From: Mesaphorura yosii | Lineage: Eukaryota; Arthropoda; Collembola; Poduromorpha; Tullbergiidae | DNA: 64,000 nt | Direction of reading: 5' to 3' | NCBI GenBank assembly: GCA_009869945.1 | Contig: WIXG01000105.1 | Span: 62,001-126,000, forward strand | Shown: positions 47,901 to 59,821 of the stretch, in pieces | Layout: every line of letters begins with the position of its first letter | How positions within the stretch are numbered: the first letter of the stretch is position 1 | Program-made: the position numbers and the translations under genes | The notes under the pieces: generated by a model | The model's database searches: none | The model's input: the letters and a program-made list of their open reading frames with translations, nothing else | What the model was told of the DNA's origin: nothing

Positions 47901-50900
47901 CGAATGCGAGTGCGATGGAGAAACGATTTATCTTCGTTAGCGTACACGTAAGCATTGTTTAAGCTAAGCTCGCCGTAGTTTTTGCTTGCTCTTTTATCAC
48001 GTGCATGCCATGCAATTATCCCGGTGAATCATTTCCTGAGTGCATAAATTATCAAATTAGAATTGACAGAGCTCGAAATGCGTCAGGCATCAATATCAAA
48101 GGCCGGCAGGTCGAGAACCAAAATTACAGCTGAAAATCGTCAATAAATGAACCGAGAGACAAGAAATGTCACATAGCCGCCGCCAGCCGCAAAGGAGTGC
48201 AAATGAAAAGTGATAGCCAAAGACACAAGAAGCTGAAGAAGGAGAAGAAACAGAAGCAGTGAACAAGAACGGGCGTTAGAACGAATGAACACCGACACTC
48301 TGACACGCTCTCATCAATGTTCTCAATTTACTTCTGCGATGCTGCTGCGATGTTCCAATGTAAGATGTAATGTAATCGTCTATTGAACCCACTTAAGAAA
48401 GGCGTACAGCCTCCAGCCGCCTGAGGAGTCAAAGCGTGCGAGGCGCGCCTGCGTTCCCTGCCTGAACTTGTTTTCTTGTGTTCCAAGATTGATTACGGTC
48501 ATTACTCTCTTTTACTCGTGCAGATACTCAGCCAACCAGCGTTTCCTGCGCGTTTAATCTCCCAGAACAGCGCCAGCGTCTTGTTAAATAGTTGGACAGA
48601 CTTTTCTGGGTCGCTTGTCTCTGTCGTCTTCGTCTCAGTTCTTCTGTCTTGCTGGCATTGCTGGCTGGGGTTGAGATAAGTAGTTCAACTCAAACTCGAA
48701 GAACTGGCGCCATAGCGCCAATGACAAATCGCGTCACGTCACGTGATCGGCGCTCCGCGCGCGATAAATTAAACCTGCGCTTGGACTGCAATGCAGCACG
48801 CATTCTCTCATTAGCCAAGCTCAATTTGTACTCAATACTCCGATCGCCGATCGAATTAGCCGCCCAGGTCGTCGTATTCCATTGTTGTTGACCATAAATT
48901 ACATTTTCTTGTTCAGGTCTCAATAGCACAAGGAAAGTACATGACCAAAGGCCGAAACTGCCGAAATCGAAACCAAGCCAAGGCATAAGGGTGAGACAGA
49001 TCGAATTTTCTCGCACTCGCTCAGCAGGCCGGCAGGTTGGTTGCAGGTGCCGGGTTCCTGGATTCAATTACTGTGCTATGCTGGGCTGCATTGTGCTTCC
49101 GATCCTGGACACTCTGCGCTACGCCACGCCGTTTCAAGTGGCGGACGTACGGGCACGTCCACGCGGCGAGTACGCGTAAGGCTTTATTGACATTTTCACA
49201 CTCTCACGGACGCGTCTTGCGTCTCGCCTCGCTCGCGTCCAATCCCAAGAAATTGATTACGATATTGTGTAACAACAGCAGAAGCAAAGTAACAGCATGC
49301 CTCTTTTGTCCACTCAAGCCTCATTTCTTGTTCACCTGCGTTCTTGTTCGTGTTAAAAGTAGAAGTGTCCGTGTCCGAAAATGCGAAAATCAATCACTCG
49401 CCCGCCCAGCAAAATTAAATTTACAGCCGGCCATCGATCGATGAAAAAATTGCTTCACGTCGAATTTCTTGAAGAATTTCTCAAGCGCACACGTACACCA
49501 ATTCACACTTTGCTTTTTCGTTTAAATTCATTTACTAATTAATTTGTAAGCCGCGGTGGCTCAGCGCGGCTTACGCGCTCAGTAGTGCTAAAGCACTCGT
49601 AATTCTTGTGCAAGACAATGGGCGATGATTACAGAGCGGCGGTTCGGTAGCGATGCGATGCGATGATGAAGTGGTTTAGCATCACCACGCAAGTAGTACA
49701 AGAAACACGAAGGAAGGGTTTACAATGGGATTTCGAAGATAATGCGCACACTGCTTTCTGCAGCCGAGTGAGTGAAGCAGTGAGATTGTGGCTCGTGCTA
49801 GAATAAAGAGATTCATACGCAAGATATAAAACAAAAGAAAAATCCATTAATGGAAAAAAGAAGAGACGAAGAAAGAAGGAGAGTTCTTAGTTCCTAGTTT
49901 TTGGAAAGAAGAGTCTCCCCACGACGAAGAATGAAGAAAAGACGGCAGCGGCGGCAGCATTTTGTTGGATTATGGGAAATTGAACACTCGTACGCGTACG
50001 CATCTTTCTACTTGCTTGCTACTTTGCAGGTTTTTTTTTAAAATTTCTCCAATTTTGGGAGAATGCACCGTACGCGTCGGCTCATAATGAATTTACAAAT
50101 CTATCGTGCTGTTGGTTTTTTAAAGCATCATCTTGTTTTTTACCAGCTCACGTCGTAGAATCCTCCAACTTCCTTACATTTGTGGTTAGTCGGCTTGTTC
50201 TTAAAAAATAGCAACGGCTTTGGTCAATTCCTGGCTTTTTTTTAGCCAATTTCGTCCAGCTACGCACGGTATTTTCATCCATTTTGGTATAATTCCAGCA
50301 TTTTTCGCCGATCCCGATGCTGTAACCGGCGATCAACCGTAAAACGCTGCAGAATTACGTTGCATAATACAAAATAACGCTGGCCCATCGCGATGTTACG
50401 CAATGCAAATGTAAATAGACAATTCATCATGTCAGGCTGGTCAGGCTGTTTGACAGCCAGGCGCATGACAGCCTGTCCGGCTCAGCACAAAAGCGAATAG
50501 CGCAGTCAAGCCACAAGAAAGCCAAGCCAAGCGGCATGACACGAACAATGAACAGGCGATTCAATCACCCGGCCAAGCCAAGCCGCGTCCGTGCGTGTGT
50601 CCGTGCGTGCGCGTGCGGAAAAATGCGGTATGCATAACTTTCTCTGTTGTGGCCGGCCGTGCTGTACAAAATATTGACATGAACATGACAACCAAGCCGA
50701 GCCACCAACTGAGACCCGAGCGAGAGTTTCAATGGCGTGGCTGACCGACCTCGGGTGCGAGTTTGGGTCTAAATTACATAATAAATAGATTCTGATCCAG
50801 TCATCGCGTGTCGCGGTCATTTTTCTCTTCGTCTGCTTTCTTCGTCTGCGTGCGTCGTTCTGTGAATGATTTAAGTTTAAAGAATGCGGCCCCCTGCAAA

Positions 50901-53900
50901 CACTGTGGCCCGGCGCGGCGTCCATCCGAGGCACTCGGTCATCAATTTCAGTCGGTCGTCGCCCTGTGCTGCGTCAACTTTAAACTTTCATGCACCTCGC
51001 CAGGCCAGGCCATAAAATTCCCGTTCGTCCGAGTAAACAGCGAAACGACCAATGATTTATCGCTGGACGAGCGAGCAGGACGGCGACGTCACAAAGACAA
51101 ATGTTGAAGGGAGATATTATTGTGGTTATTCAGCGGACTGTAATTTAATTGCATCCTGCTTGATGCGATGCTTCTGTATTCTGTTTCTGCCTCTGCACTG
51201 TCTGTATTTCGGGCAGTCATTTCCATTGCCACTGCCGTGGCCACTGCCACTTTGTCTCTTCCGAGCCAGTGTGCAAATTCCATTAAATTACAAACTCATT
51301 AAATTACAAACAAGAACGGCAAAGCAAAGCACAGAGAAAATCATGCATGCAGACATGGTTCAGCTCAAATGCGCACAAAATTCTGTGCTCGTGCTCGATC
51401 ACGCTGAAACCATTATGTTGGCTGCTTAACAAGTCTTATCACTTATCACATATTCGATAAGTCCATCAGCATAAATAAGCAAATAGCCCGCCAATAATTC
51501 ATAATTCAGCGGTGGCGGTACTTTTTCGAAATACATTGCCAATATTTCACGATCACGCAATGCGCAGCGTAAATATTTCGAGTTACCAGTTTAAAACCGG
51601 CCAACGCACCGACGTATTTACGAAATTCAGGAGATGCCGTACTCAAATCAAATCGGTGTAAATCAGAAGGGGAACAGAACAAAAACAGTAGCAGCCAGAA
51701 ACGGAAGGAAGACGTACCGCTCGCAAAGGGAAGGGAAAGGAAAGGAAAGAGAAAGTACTGTAATAGATTTTCATTCAGAAAAGAACTCCAACTGATAGAT
51801 TCCGACAAGGAGATGATAGCACCAACACTACACGGATCAGCTCATACTTCAGTCTTCAGCAGTCAGCAGCGGGGAATCGTCTCATTGCACATCGCATCGC
51901 GTGCCAGTCGAGCATCAACATCAGAACAGAATCAACCAGAAATCAGACATGCATGCATGAATGCACTGCCAACTGCATTGCGAATGCGAACTCTTCCCTC
52001 GGCAAGCGAGTCAACCTAACACCAAAACCAGTCGAAATTCTCGAAATCTTACTTAAGGTGTTGGCTGATGATGATCTGATGGCCTGCTGATGATGATGAC
52101 GGTAATTTATTCGTACTCGATGCACTGCTCCGCGCGTAATCGTCGATTTCTCGATTCTCGAGTAAAAGCCAAGCGAATTTCAACTGCGATGGAATTCCCA
52201 GGACAAAAGCATAAACATGAATTTAGCATTAAGCGTCATTTTCATTTCGCATTTCGCCGTTGCCTTTGCCCTGCTCGTCATTTCCGTGCTTTGTTGTGTG
52301 TGCGCGTGTGGCCTCGTCAAGCTGCTTTCACTTAACACTTTCGCGACTCGTCAGTGTCCCTACTACGTACGTAAATAATTACTTACTAGTTCACTTCACC
52401 ACAAAACATACCAAAATCAATTGTTGGCTGGCTGGGGCGGTACGAAAGCGAGAGCGGTGGTCTGTTATTATTACAGCCAAGTACAAGGCTGGAGTGAATA
52501 TCAATATTTTGACGATGACGACGGAGAATTGTGAATGTGAAGTGTATATTATTGAATAATACGTTCAATACGAATACGACACGATACACAAAGCAATGCT
52601 ATGCAATTCAAAGCTGGCTGTGGCTTAAACCCTTATTCACTCGGCAAAGCAAATCGAAAGCGAAAACGAAGCAAGACTCGAGTTTAATTCGATTCATTGA
52701 ACTCAGCGCTGCTTTCCCATTTCTCTATTCGCTCCGCGAGCTGAAGTGGGCCTACGCCGACTCGACTCACTCGACTACTTGAATGGAGGCAAGTCCCGAC
52801 GGCAATAAATTGAAGTGTTAATGTCTTTAACACATGACTTTGTTATTTATTCAAATCGGTCCGGCCCGCCGCCCGTGGCTGCATTTCGCATTTCACATTC
52901 AATTCCGACGAATCGCCGAATTTAACAACAAAACTGCAGCAAAAACATAAGCAAACGTGAAAAAGCGAGGAATTCCTGAGCGCGAATCGAAAACCAAAAT
53001 CTTGGATCCAGAAACCAAAAATCGTCGTCAGTCGTATTGTCATTAAACAGTAAACAGCTTTCACTTTTCTTCGTCTGGCTCGCTGGGCTCGGCAATGGTT
53101 TCCTGTTTCCTCTCAAAGCACTCAGCGCCCGCGTCCACGCAGCCACGCACACGTGTCTTTTATGGCCATTGTTATTGCATTATCAACGCCACGCCAAGAT
53201 TGTTATTGTGCGATTCTATTAAGGAAATTGCGAGTGTGAGAACCAGTACAAACGAAACCCGTAGTCGCAAAAATTAGTACAAAGAACGACGAGACGCAAA
53301 GGGAGGCGAAACTCACGTCTCGAGTCTCAAGCTGTGCGATGAGATTTCCGACGGACGCGACGCGTCCGTCTTTTTTCCGTCAGCGTCTTTTGTCAGTTTC
53401 TTGTCATTTGTCGTCGTCGTACGTGCGAGAACGACACTTTGTACCACTTAATTACTCAATCCACTCTACTCGCAATCGGAAACTTTCGCCGTCGCGTCAT
53501 GTCGCAGCATCATACAAATTCAAAATTCGGCGGAGCGCCACGCCACCCCGCGGTGCATAAATTAAGAGGGCCCAAAATGGCCATAGCATGGACCCATTTC
53601 GACACTTCCGATGCGGGCGAGCCGCCGCCATGGCGGAGAGCAGCTAGCAGGCTTCTTGGAAATTTATAATCATTCATATAAATGCATGGGCTCATATCCT
53701 GTGCAAAATTAATATTTCTCTCTGCGTCGCATCGCGTCGTATCGTACAATGTTCAGTGTTCAATTCATTCCATGGCCGTACTCGTACAGGAATATTCTTA
53801 CGATTCACCCACCAATTCAGCGTCAGCAGCACTCAAACAGAATACATCGAGCCACATTAAACCAGCTTCGGCATCGGCACTTTCTATGCAGTGTGCCAAG

Positions 53901-55142
53901 GCCCGCCTGGCGACAAGAAATCGTGCCCGTGCCGTTGCTTCATGTGTTCATGCTTCAATCTTCTACGACACGCTTTATTTAAATATTTTAACATTTCATA
54001 AAGGCATTCTCGTAAGCGTGTATTTTGTACGCGTACGCATGGAAAATCAATGGAATCACTCCGAAATTCAAATTCATATGTTTGTACTCGTGGAAGCCAG
54101 CAAATGCGTGTTGTCTGATGAGATGAGATTTGTTTCATTAATACGCACACCAAAATTTAGCAATAACAGCAGAAGCGGAAATTTGCCAGTTCCAATGCAC
54201 ACGGCGAACAATGGCTTTACACTTTTGAAGGCGGGCATTTGCATAAAATCGCGCAGGAAGGAAATGTAAACACTACCGTGCTCGTGCTCGATTTGACGAA
54301 TTCGCCCAGAAATCTGCCAATGCCGACAGTTATCAGAGCGGAAGGCGAATAATAATCAGGCGGTGGCTATTTTAATGATGATGAAGCAGAGTCGAGTCGA
54401 GCAAGCAGGCAGAATTTTGGAGCATTGATGTAATTCGTAATTGGAAAGCGGACGCGTCGTATTGGGGTTCACGTTCATGAATAAAGGTGAAATGCTTTCG
54501 CGTTTCGCCTTAAGACTTCCCTGCTGTGGTTTTGGTCTCTTAATCGGTTGGCTTAAGAAATTCGCTAGTCGCCATTCGCCTTCCGTATTCATGCTTGGTC
54601 AAGCATCTCATCAGTCGACCTGTCGGCCGTTGCTGCCGTGCGCGCTGAAAGGAGCCGACCTGCTGAAACGGCCGGTGGTCGTGGTCCATTACGGCACACC
54701 ACAATACAATGGAATGGCAGGCAGGAAGTCTGCTACAAATTGTTATGAACGCACGAGGCTCAAGGTCTTTGGACTTTCTTTTGTCTGGCAGCGACTGATT
54801 AAAGAAACCTCATAACGGCAACGGCTGGGTCGGGTCGGTTAATTCCCGAACTGAACCAACAAAAGCCCAAAGGTAATCCAATAATCATAATCACCTTTAC
54901 CTCATTTAAGACCTTTAAGAACAAATCTCTGCCACAGTCACAGCGCGTGCTGAGACCAAGACCAAGATCAGAACTGCATTATTGCATGACAGAATCGCGG
55001 CATGGGCCAGCGAGGTCATAATAATTAATGATTTACCCTAGAAAAGCATTAGAATTAACTTACCACTGCAGAAAAGCCCGAGGAGAAAAACAACGACGAA
55101 CGACGCAAGCGAGAGAAGCGATGCAAAGTACGCCGAAGTCAT
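35986..55142 (-). CDS. beat: Beaten path (Beat)-family immunoglobulin protein
   Basis: Seven exons, all phases closing to 305 aa: 55142-55064, 41282-41077, 40985-40850, 38312-38179, 37907-37824, 37354-37204 and 36113-35986. Residues 1-25 are a signal peptide. Ig domain 1 has C52, W66 and C119 with the family signature LECHYDLENEALYSVKWYKDG, EFYRFLPGDNPP and YKCEVSGEAPAFQTV. Ig domain 2 has C166 and C228 with RVNCTSARAVPAAKLVWHING, ETSVLGLQF and CVAKIEDFYWRTNEES. Two N-glycosylation sites (98, 165) are visible. The last ~25 residues are hydrophobic without a charged tail, which suggests a GPI anchor or a membrane-held form. Beat proteins of flies act on motor and other neurons to reduce axon adhesion at choice points and bind Side-family partners; that role is known for the family and inferred here. 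It cannot be assigned to a specific Beat subgroup. Confidence 0.93.
36114..37203 (-). other. Beat intron 6 (1.1 kb)
   Basis: GT-AG intron. An (AAGCTAC)-type tandem run lies at about 36,951-36,977. Nothing else recognised. Confidence 0.8.
37355..37823 (-). other. Beat intron 5 (0.47 kb)
   Basis: GT-AG intron between the short 84-nt exon 5 and exon 6. No feature seen. Confidence 0.8.
38313..40849 (-). other. Beat intron 3 (2.5 kb)
   Basis: Separates the first from the second Ig domain. It holds a short GAAT tetranucleotide run at about 38,661-38,676. No nested gene recognised. Confidence 0.75.
43555..43580. repeat. Perfect 11-bp stem with TCGT loop
   Basis: CAGGAAATGGG and its exact reverse complement are separated by four bases. 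It lies inside beat intron 1. It could be a chance hairpin, an RNA structure or a relic of a palindromic insertion. Confidence 0.7.
46395..46414. repeat. GGCT tetranucleotide microsatellite
   Basis: Four or five tandem CTGG/GGCT units within beat intron 1. Confidence 0.7.
46530..46559. repeat. AAGGCA hexanucleotide microsatellite
   Basis: Four to five tandem GGCAAA units within beat intron 1. Confidence 0.7.
49546..49620 (+). other. tRNA-like or SINE-head-like double hairpin
   Basis: A 9-bp inverted repeat (TAAGCCGCG / CGCGGCTTA) encloses GTGGCTCAGCG, which resembles a polymerase III A box. A second hairpin (AGTGCT AA AGCACT) follows within 10-15 bp. No convincing B box or CCA-adjacent acceptor stem is present, so it is not called a tRNA gene. 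Confidence 0.3.
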
Positions 55143-58100
55143 TTTGATTTTGAGGTCGAAGGTCCAAAATGCGAATTCTGAATATTAATTACGTTAAGTA
55201 CCTAAGTGCCTATGCGATTGAAAATCGATCTGAACGAGGAACGACGCAATAATCACTTGGTGTGTGATTCTTAATTAACTTAATTATGCCTGTTCAATAG
55301 ATTGTTCAATAAACCAACAAAAATCGGCTTCACAGCCACACCACGAAGACAATGCAAATGGATGGCTCCCGACGCGACGAGGTTATTTACGGCGTGGCGC
55401 GAGTTATAAAGTCAAGTTTTACGCACTGGTAGTAAATATGTCGGGGTTAATGAAGTGTTTTATTAATTTACGAGATTCTTTTGTGTTCAGGAAGTTCTTC
55501 GCGTTCGTCCGGGCCTGGCGTGGTTGGGCTCGACTAAGTTTGCATCTTCCTCGTAATCTTTTCTAATTTCACGAGCCCGGACAAGGAAACGACTTAATAT
55601 TCATTCACTAAGTTCCCGCTACCCGCTTGCTGGCCAGTTGACACCGTCTCCTGAGCAGCGAGCCTCGAGCAGCGCTTGGCGTTTTATGGCAGACGACACG
55701 TCAAACTCTTCTTAATTTACAGGTTGGTGGGTCGGTCGTGCTTTCCAATATTGAATTTTGCATTAAGTCGGAGTTCAATTTCACTAATTACAGACTTGGC
55801 TCGGGGTTTTCGTTGCAGTGCGGCGGTGCAGCACTTCAGAGTGCAAATAGTAAATATTGGCAGGCAAGAAACTCGGCGGATCGCTGGCGTTGGCGTGTTT
55901 CGGAGTTGGAGTTCAGTTTCGTGCTGTTGCCAGCCAAAAATCGGACTGAGACGTTTGGCCAAGTGATTCAACTTTTTGTGGCCTGCTGTAATTCAGTTGT
56001 TGGTTGTTCGTGCCTCGTGTTTGTAAATGTTGTCTCTGTTGTTTCTGTTTCAGTGTTTTCTTGGGTCGTGGATCAACTGAGCTCAAACACGCACCGAACT
56101 GGACCGCTGGAAACACACGCACCGCAAAACTGGCCTGGCACGCAATGTTGTGCAATGGCAATTTGTGACTTAGTCTTCGGCTCCTGAGTTTGGATTTGGG
56201 TTTGGAATGGATGGATCAAAACTTTCCCTCACCACCGCTAATGCCAATGCTGCTGCTGATATTATTCAATATTTATCCACACTTGGTTAAACAAGATCCC
56301 GATCACTCAAGCCCTGTCAAATCGATCTATTTTGTTTTGTAAATTGGTAACTCGAGACGAATCAGCCACAGAACTCCAACACCAACACCCAACTTGAATC
56401 TGCCGTGGATCGGGACAAGAGACAATAAGACATTGGAAAGCGCAGGAAAATAGAAAGTATAAATTGTAATTCGAGACGAAACGACAGTGAAAACGGCGGC
56501 GACGACTGTGTACAAGATAATCCTGTTGCCTGTTCGGTTCCGGGTCTGTTTGCTATTCGCTTTAAACTGTAACTGCGAGATGAGATGAGACTTGGAGGAG
56601 ACACTGACGCTGAGCCGAGAATCCGCACGCGACGCGTTGTTGATCGTCGAAAGCTCACAACTGGAATGAGGGAAAGTGAAGGCCGATACGAAGTTGAAAT
56701 AGGAATAGGAACTCGAGCAACTGGCTGGCTCGCTCTACTTCTTGGATTCAACAGAAAAGCCAAAGCCACTGCGTTGGGTTGGTTTGAGGGCGAGAGGGTT
56801 CGAGCTGGAGTTCGTCGTCCGCTACGCCAAAACACGGCTCAGCCAAGCCAAGCTGAGACATGGAAGAAGACAACTACAGTCGAGTCCTGCATCGTACGTA
56901 GAATTTATGGAACAGCAGCATTTGCTAATTTCAATTAAAACTCACGAAATGTGAAATGTGTAGACCAGGCGCAGGGCGGAAGATTTAAAATCCATCGCAA
57001 TGCATTGCATGAATTCCACAAATAACCCTGCCAAGCTCTGCCCTGCTCCTTACATCTGGCGTCCTGTCGTGCCCGAATGAAGATTGTACGCAGATTATGT
57101 CAAATTACCGTGAATTAAGAAAATACTTACAGAATTTTTCACTTCCTCGTCATGCGAGGGCAGTCGAAGAATTCCTGTGGTCAGGAAGATTGCGAGTCGC
57201 AACTTGGCGTAGCAAGTCTCCAAATTGAAAAAAATAAGTTTAATTTCTGCATGCAATTTATTTGTTTCGCAGCGGGGCACAATTTTCTAATTTCTTTCTG
57301 CTAAATTCTAAAATTTTAGCCTGAATTCGTCTTTTCCTTGATTCGTTCCACGACACGAATTTGCATTTAACCCGGGCAGGCGTGTCCCGTCATCATCGTA
57401 TCAAACGCTCAAGTAGTTTCTAATCTGGTGTACACGTGTAACGGATTAAATAATAAATAGAGTAATCTTGTTTGAGATTACAAGTACACTCTACTCTGCT
57501 TTTCTGGCCCGAACCGGGCCGTAGCACGAGCTTGTTAATAATACAGCAGCTAAATACAGCTTTAAGCCCTCCTAATCTACAATTCATAATAGACTACAAT
57601 ACGAATACGCTCGCTGCATTATTTTATGACGACAAAACTCGGCTCTGGCTCGGGCGGGCATTCTCTGGTACCATTATAAAGAAATCAGTGCAGGTATAAA
57701 TTATTCAGCATTAAGTTACCGAAAATACGAGCAACACGTTCGGGCAGCAGCTGAGGCCGAAAACAGGTCAAAAATTTCATTTTATTTTATTAGACACGAA
57801 AGTTTTCGTCAAGAATTCCAGGAACAAAGCCGAACGTGGCTTGGCCTGGTCGAGAGTTTACTTTTATAGGTTATAAACTGTTTCGTTTCATGTTCATAAT
57901 AATAATGAAATGCTGCTGCTGCATGCGGCGCGCTTGTGGAGAAAGTCCGGCTGGTCTTATCTCATTGTTCCCATCAGCATTCAGCGATACGATGCACGGG
58001 CACGACACACGATACAATATTTTATTAAGCCAGTCCAGGCCAAGCCAGGGATCAGGTTTTGGCGCATTTTGGGGCAACGCGGAGGAAATTCCTGGTCAAG

Positions 58101-59258
58101 AACCGTCGGTCGCGAAACTCGAAACGCGAGTAATTGGCATAATTCATTTTTAACTGCAACGTGTAATTATTCGCCGTATTTATTACAATGCAGTGACTTT
58201 CGAGCGAAGCGATTAGCATGTGATAACGAGACTCGTGCTTGGAAAAGAATTTACCGTGGCTCGTGACTCATATCACTCGTGTGTAAAACGTCCATCCAAA
58301 TTGTAGAATTTTTCCAATGAATTCCGTACAGTTAAATCTCTCTCTTTAAATCCTGCCCTGTCCTGCCGTATCGTGTCGTGTGCAAGATCGTAATTCTTTT
58401 GTTTAAAGAACAGGAGTCACGACTCACGACTGCGTCCCTGGTCGTACGTCTTTGTCTTGCGTTTCCGGTGATAAGGGGAACATGCTGTTTTCTCCTGTTT
58501 CTGTCTACAAAAAAACAGGCTGGTCCGATCCGGGTTTTTGGCCGCGCCTGCATTCTCCGCTTGTCACAACTATTTTTCTTCCTCCGGCTGCATGCGGCAT
58601 GCATGACTTTTATGCGTATGCGTAATCATAAATACGACAGGCAGGGCAGCAGCAGGGAATTGTTTTAATTGAAAACCCCGCTGCATGGGGTTTATGGAAT
58701 GGTTGGCAAGACCCGCGTCCACGCGCACATGAACTTGTTGATTACTGATTACTACAGTTAAATTTTTATATCGATACTAATTACACTTAACGCTTTACGA
58801 TGGCAGGCGGATTTTTATTACGACGGAGCCAGACGCGGTTCGCGGTTCTTGTCCGTTGTCCATAAAATACGTGGCGTTCCGTGACGTTAATTAGAAAATG
58901 GGCCCGCTTCGTCATCGTCAGTCCCAATAAGAAGCGTGATCTATGATCCAACGCGCGTGTCATGACGCGATGTGACATGACATGAAATTACTGAAAACGA
59001 GCATGACGTTGACATTGAGAGACGAGTACGCTTGTGGATCTTCTTAAATTAATGAAAATAGAAAATGTCCACCACGGTCACAGTCCCCATCACAGTCGAG
59101 GTGCAGTTCAAGTTTGGCAAGAGCACTAATTATTATTTGCAGTCCTTTCATTTGATTCACGGGAAAGAGTGCTTATTCTACCTTTTGGAGGTTTGTGTAT
59201 GATAATCCTCGTTTGAAAGAAGCCAAATGGAATCGCGATCTTCGTGCATAAATCACGA
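55143..59258. other. Upstream flank of the beat gene, no gene seen
   Basis: About 4.1 kb. It should hold the beat promoter and 5' UTR; no clear TATA box or upstream exon could be fixed. ORFs up to about 157 codons look random. Confidence 0.5.
58588..58603. repeat. Palindrome shared with 1986-2002
   Basis: TGCATGC G GCATGCA recurs here on the same central G. A half copy (CTGCATGCGGC) is at about 57,918. Confidence 0.55.
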
Positions 59259-59266
59259 GTCACGAC
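59259..59266 (+). repeat. Left 8-bp target-site duplication
   Basis: GTCACGAC, identical to 59814-59821. Confidence 0.9.
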
Positions 59267-59813
59267 CAGGGTTGGAAAAAATCGTGATTTTTTCGAAAAA
59301 ATCAATAAATCCGATTTTTTTTATTTAATCATGATTTATTTGATTTTTTTGATTTTTTCCCCATTTAAAAAAAAACGCTAAAATACGGCATTTCGCGCAT
59401 AATTTAGTCTCCTTATAAAGTTTTTCAATGAATCAGGTCATTGAGAAGCTGTTATTGTGATAATAAATCCAAAATTTTAGCGAAAACAATCAGAATTAAT
59501 GTCTAAAAATTTCAATAGTTACGAAGATTTCATTTTAAAAAAGATATTAGGCTATTAATAAATGCTTTTATTCCATATTTGTAGTGTTTATTTTACAAAT
59601 ATTACTCAACTTTACACAACAAATTTTTTAAATTGCCCAAATATGGGCAAATCTTATTTTCGGGGATTTGAAAAAATCACTGATTTTTTTGATTTTTTCC
59701 CGGTTTGGGCCTAAAAGCAGAAAGAATTACGTCTTACCTTATTTAAGATCGATTTACGAAAAAATCAAAAAAATCGTTGATTTAATCGTTGATTAAATCA
59801 GGTGCCAACCCTG
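59267..59813. mobile_element. hAT-type MITE (non-autonomous DNA transposon)
   Basis: A 547-bp, AT-rich element with termini CAGGGTTGG and, inverted, CCAACCCTG. It is flanked by a perfect 8-bp direct repeat, GTCACGAC, at 59259-59266 and 59814-59821, as expected for the hAT superfamily. The subterminal regions are rich in GATTTTTT/AAAAAATC words in both orientations, giving long imperfect inverted repeats. It has no coding capacity, so it would need a transposase from elsewhere. The intact TSD and termini suggest a fairly young insertion. Confidence 0.9.
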
Positions 59814-59821
59814 GTCACGAC
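59814..59821 (+). repeat. Right 8-bp target-site duplication
   Basis: GTCACGAC, identical to 59259-59266. Confidence 0.9.

Larger units (their letters stand above)
41283..55063 (-). other. Beat intron 1 (13.8 kb)
   Basis: Lies between the signal-peptide exon and the first Ig exon. ORFs up to 195 codons (for example 53,682-54,269) occur, but none has family resemblance, splice partners or a codon-like composition. It contains short hairpins (43,555; 49,546), GGCT and AAGGC microsatellites near 46.4-46.6 kb, and dispersed TACGCG runs. Long first introns of neural guidance genes often carry enhancers; not shown here. Confidence 0.75.

Noticed and set aside
53682-54269. 195-codon open frame on the plus strand in beat intron 1
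   Set aside because: No family resemblance, mixed low-complexity content, opposite-strand overlaps and no splice or promoter context. A chance ORF is expected in 14 kb of CpG-rich intron.
56362-56835. 157-codon minus-strand frame
   Set aside because: Arg/Ser-rich chance ORF with no start context, no domain and no splice partners.
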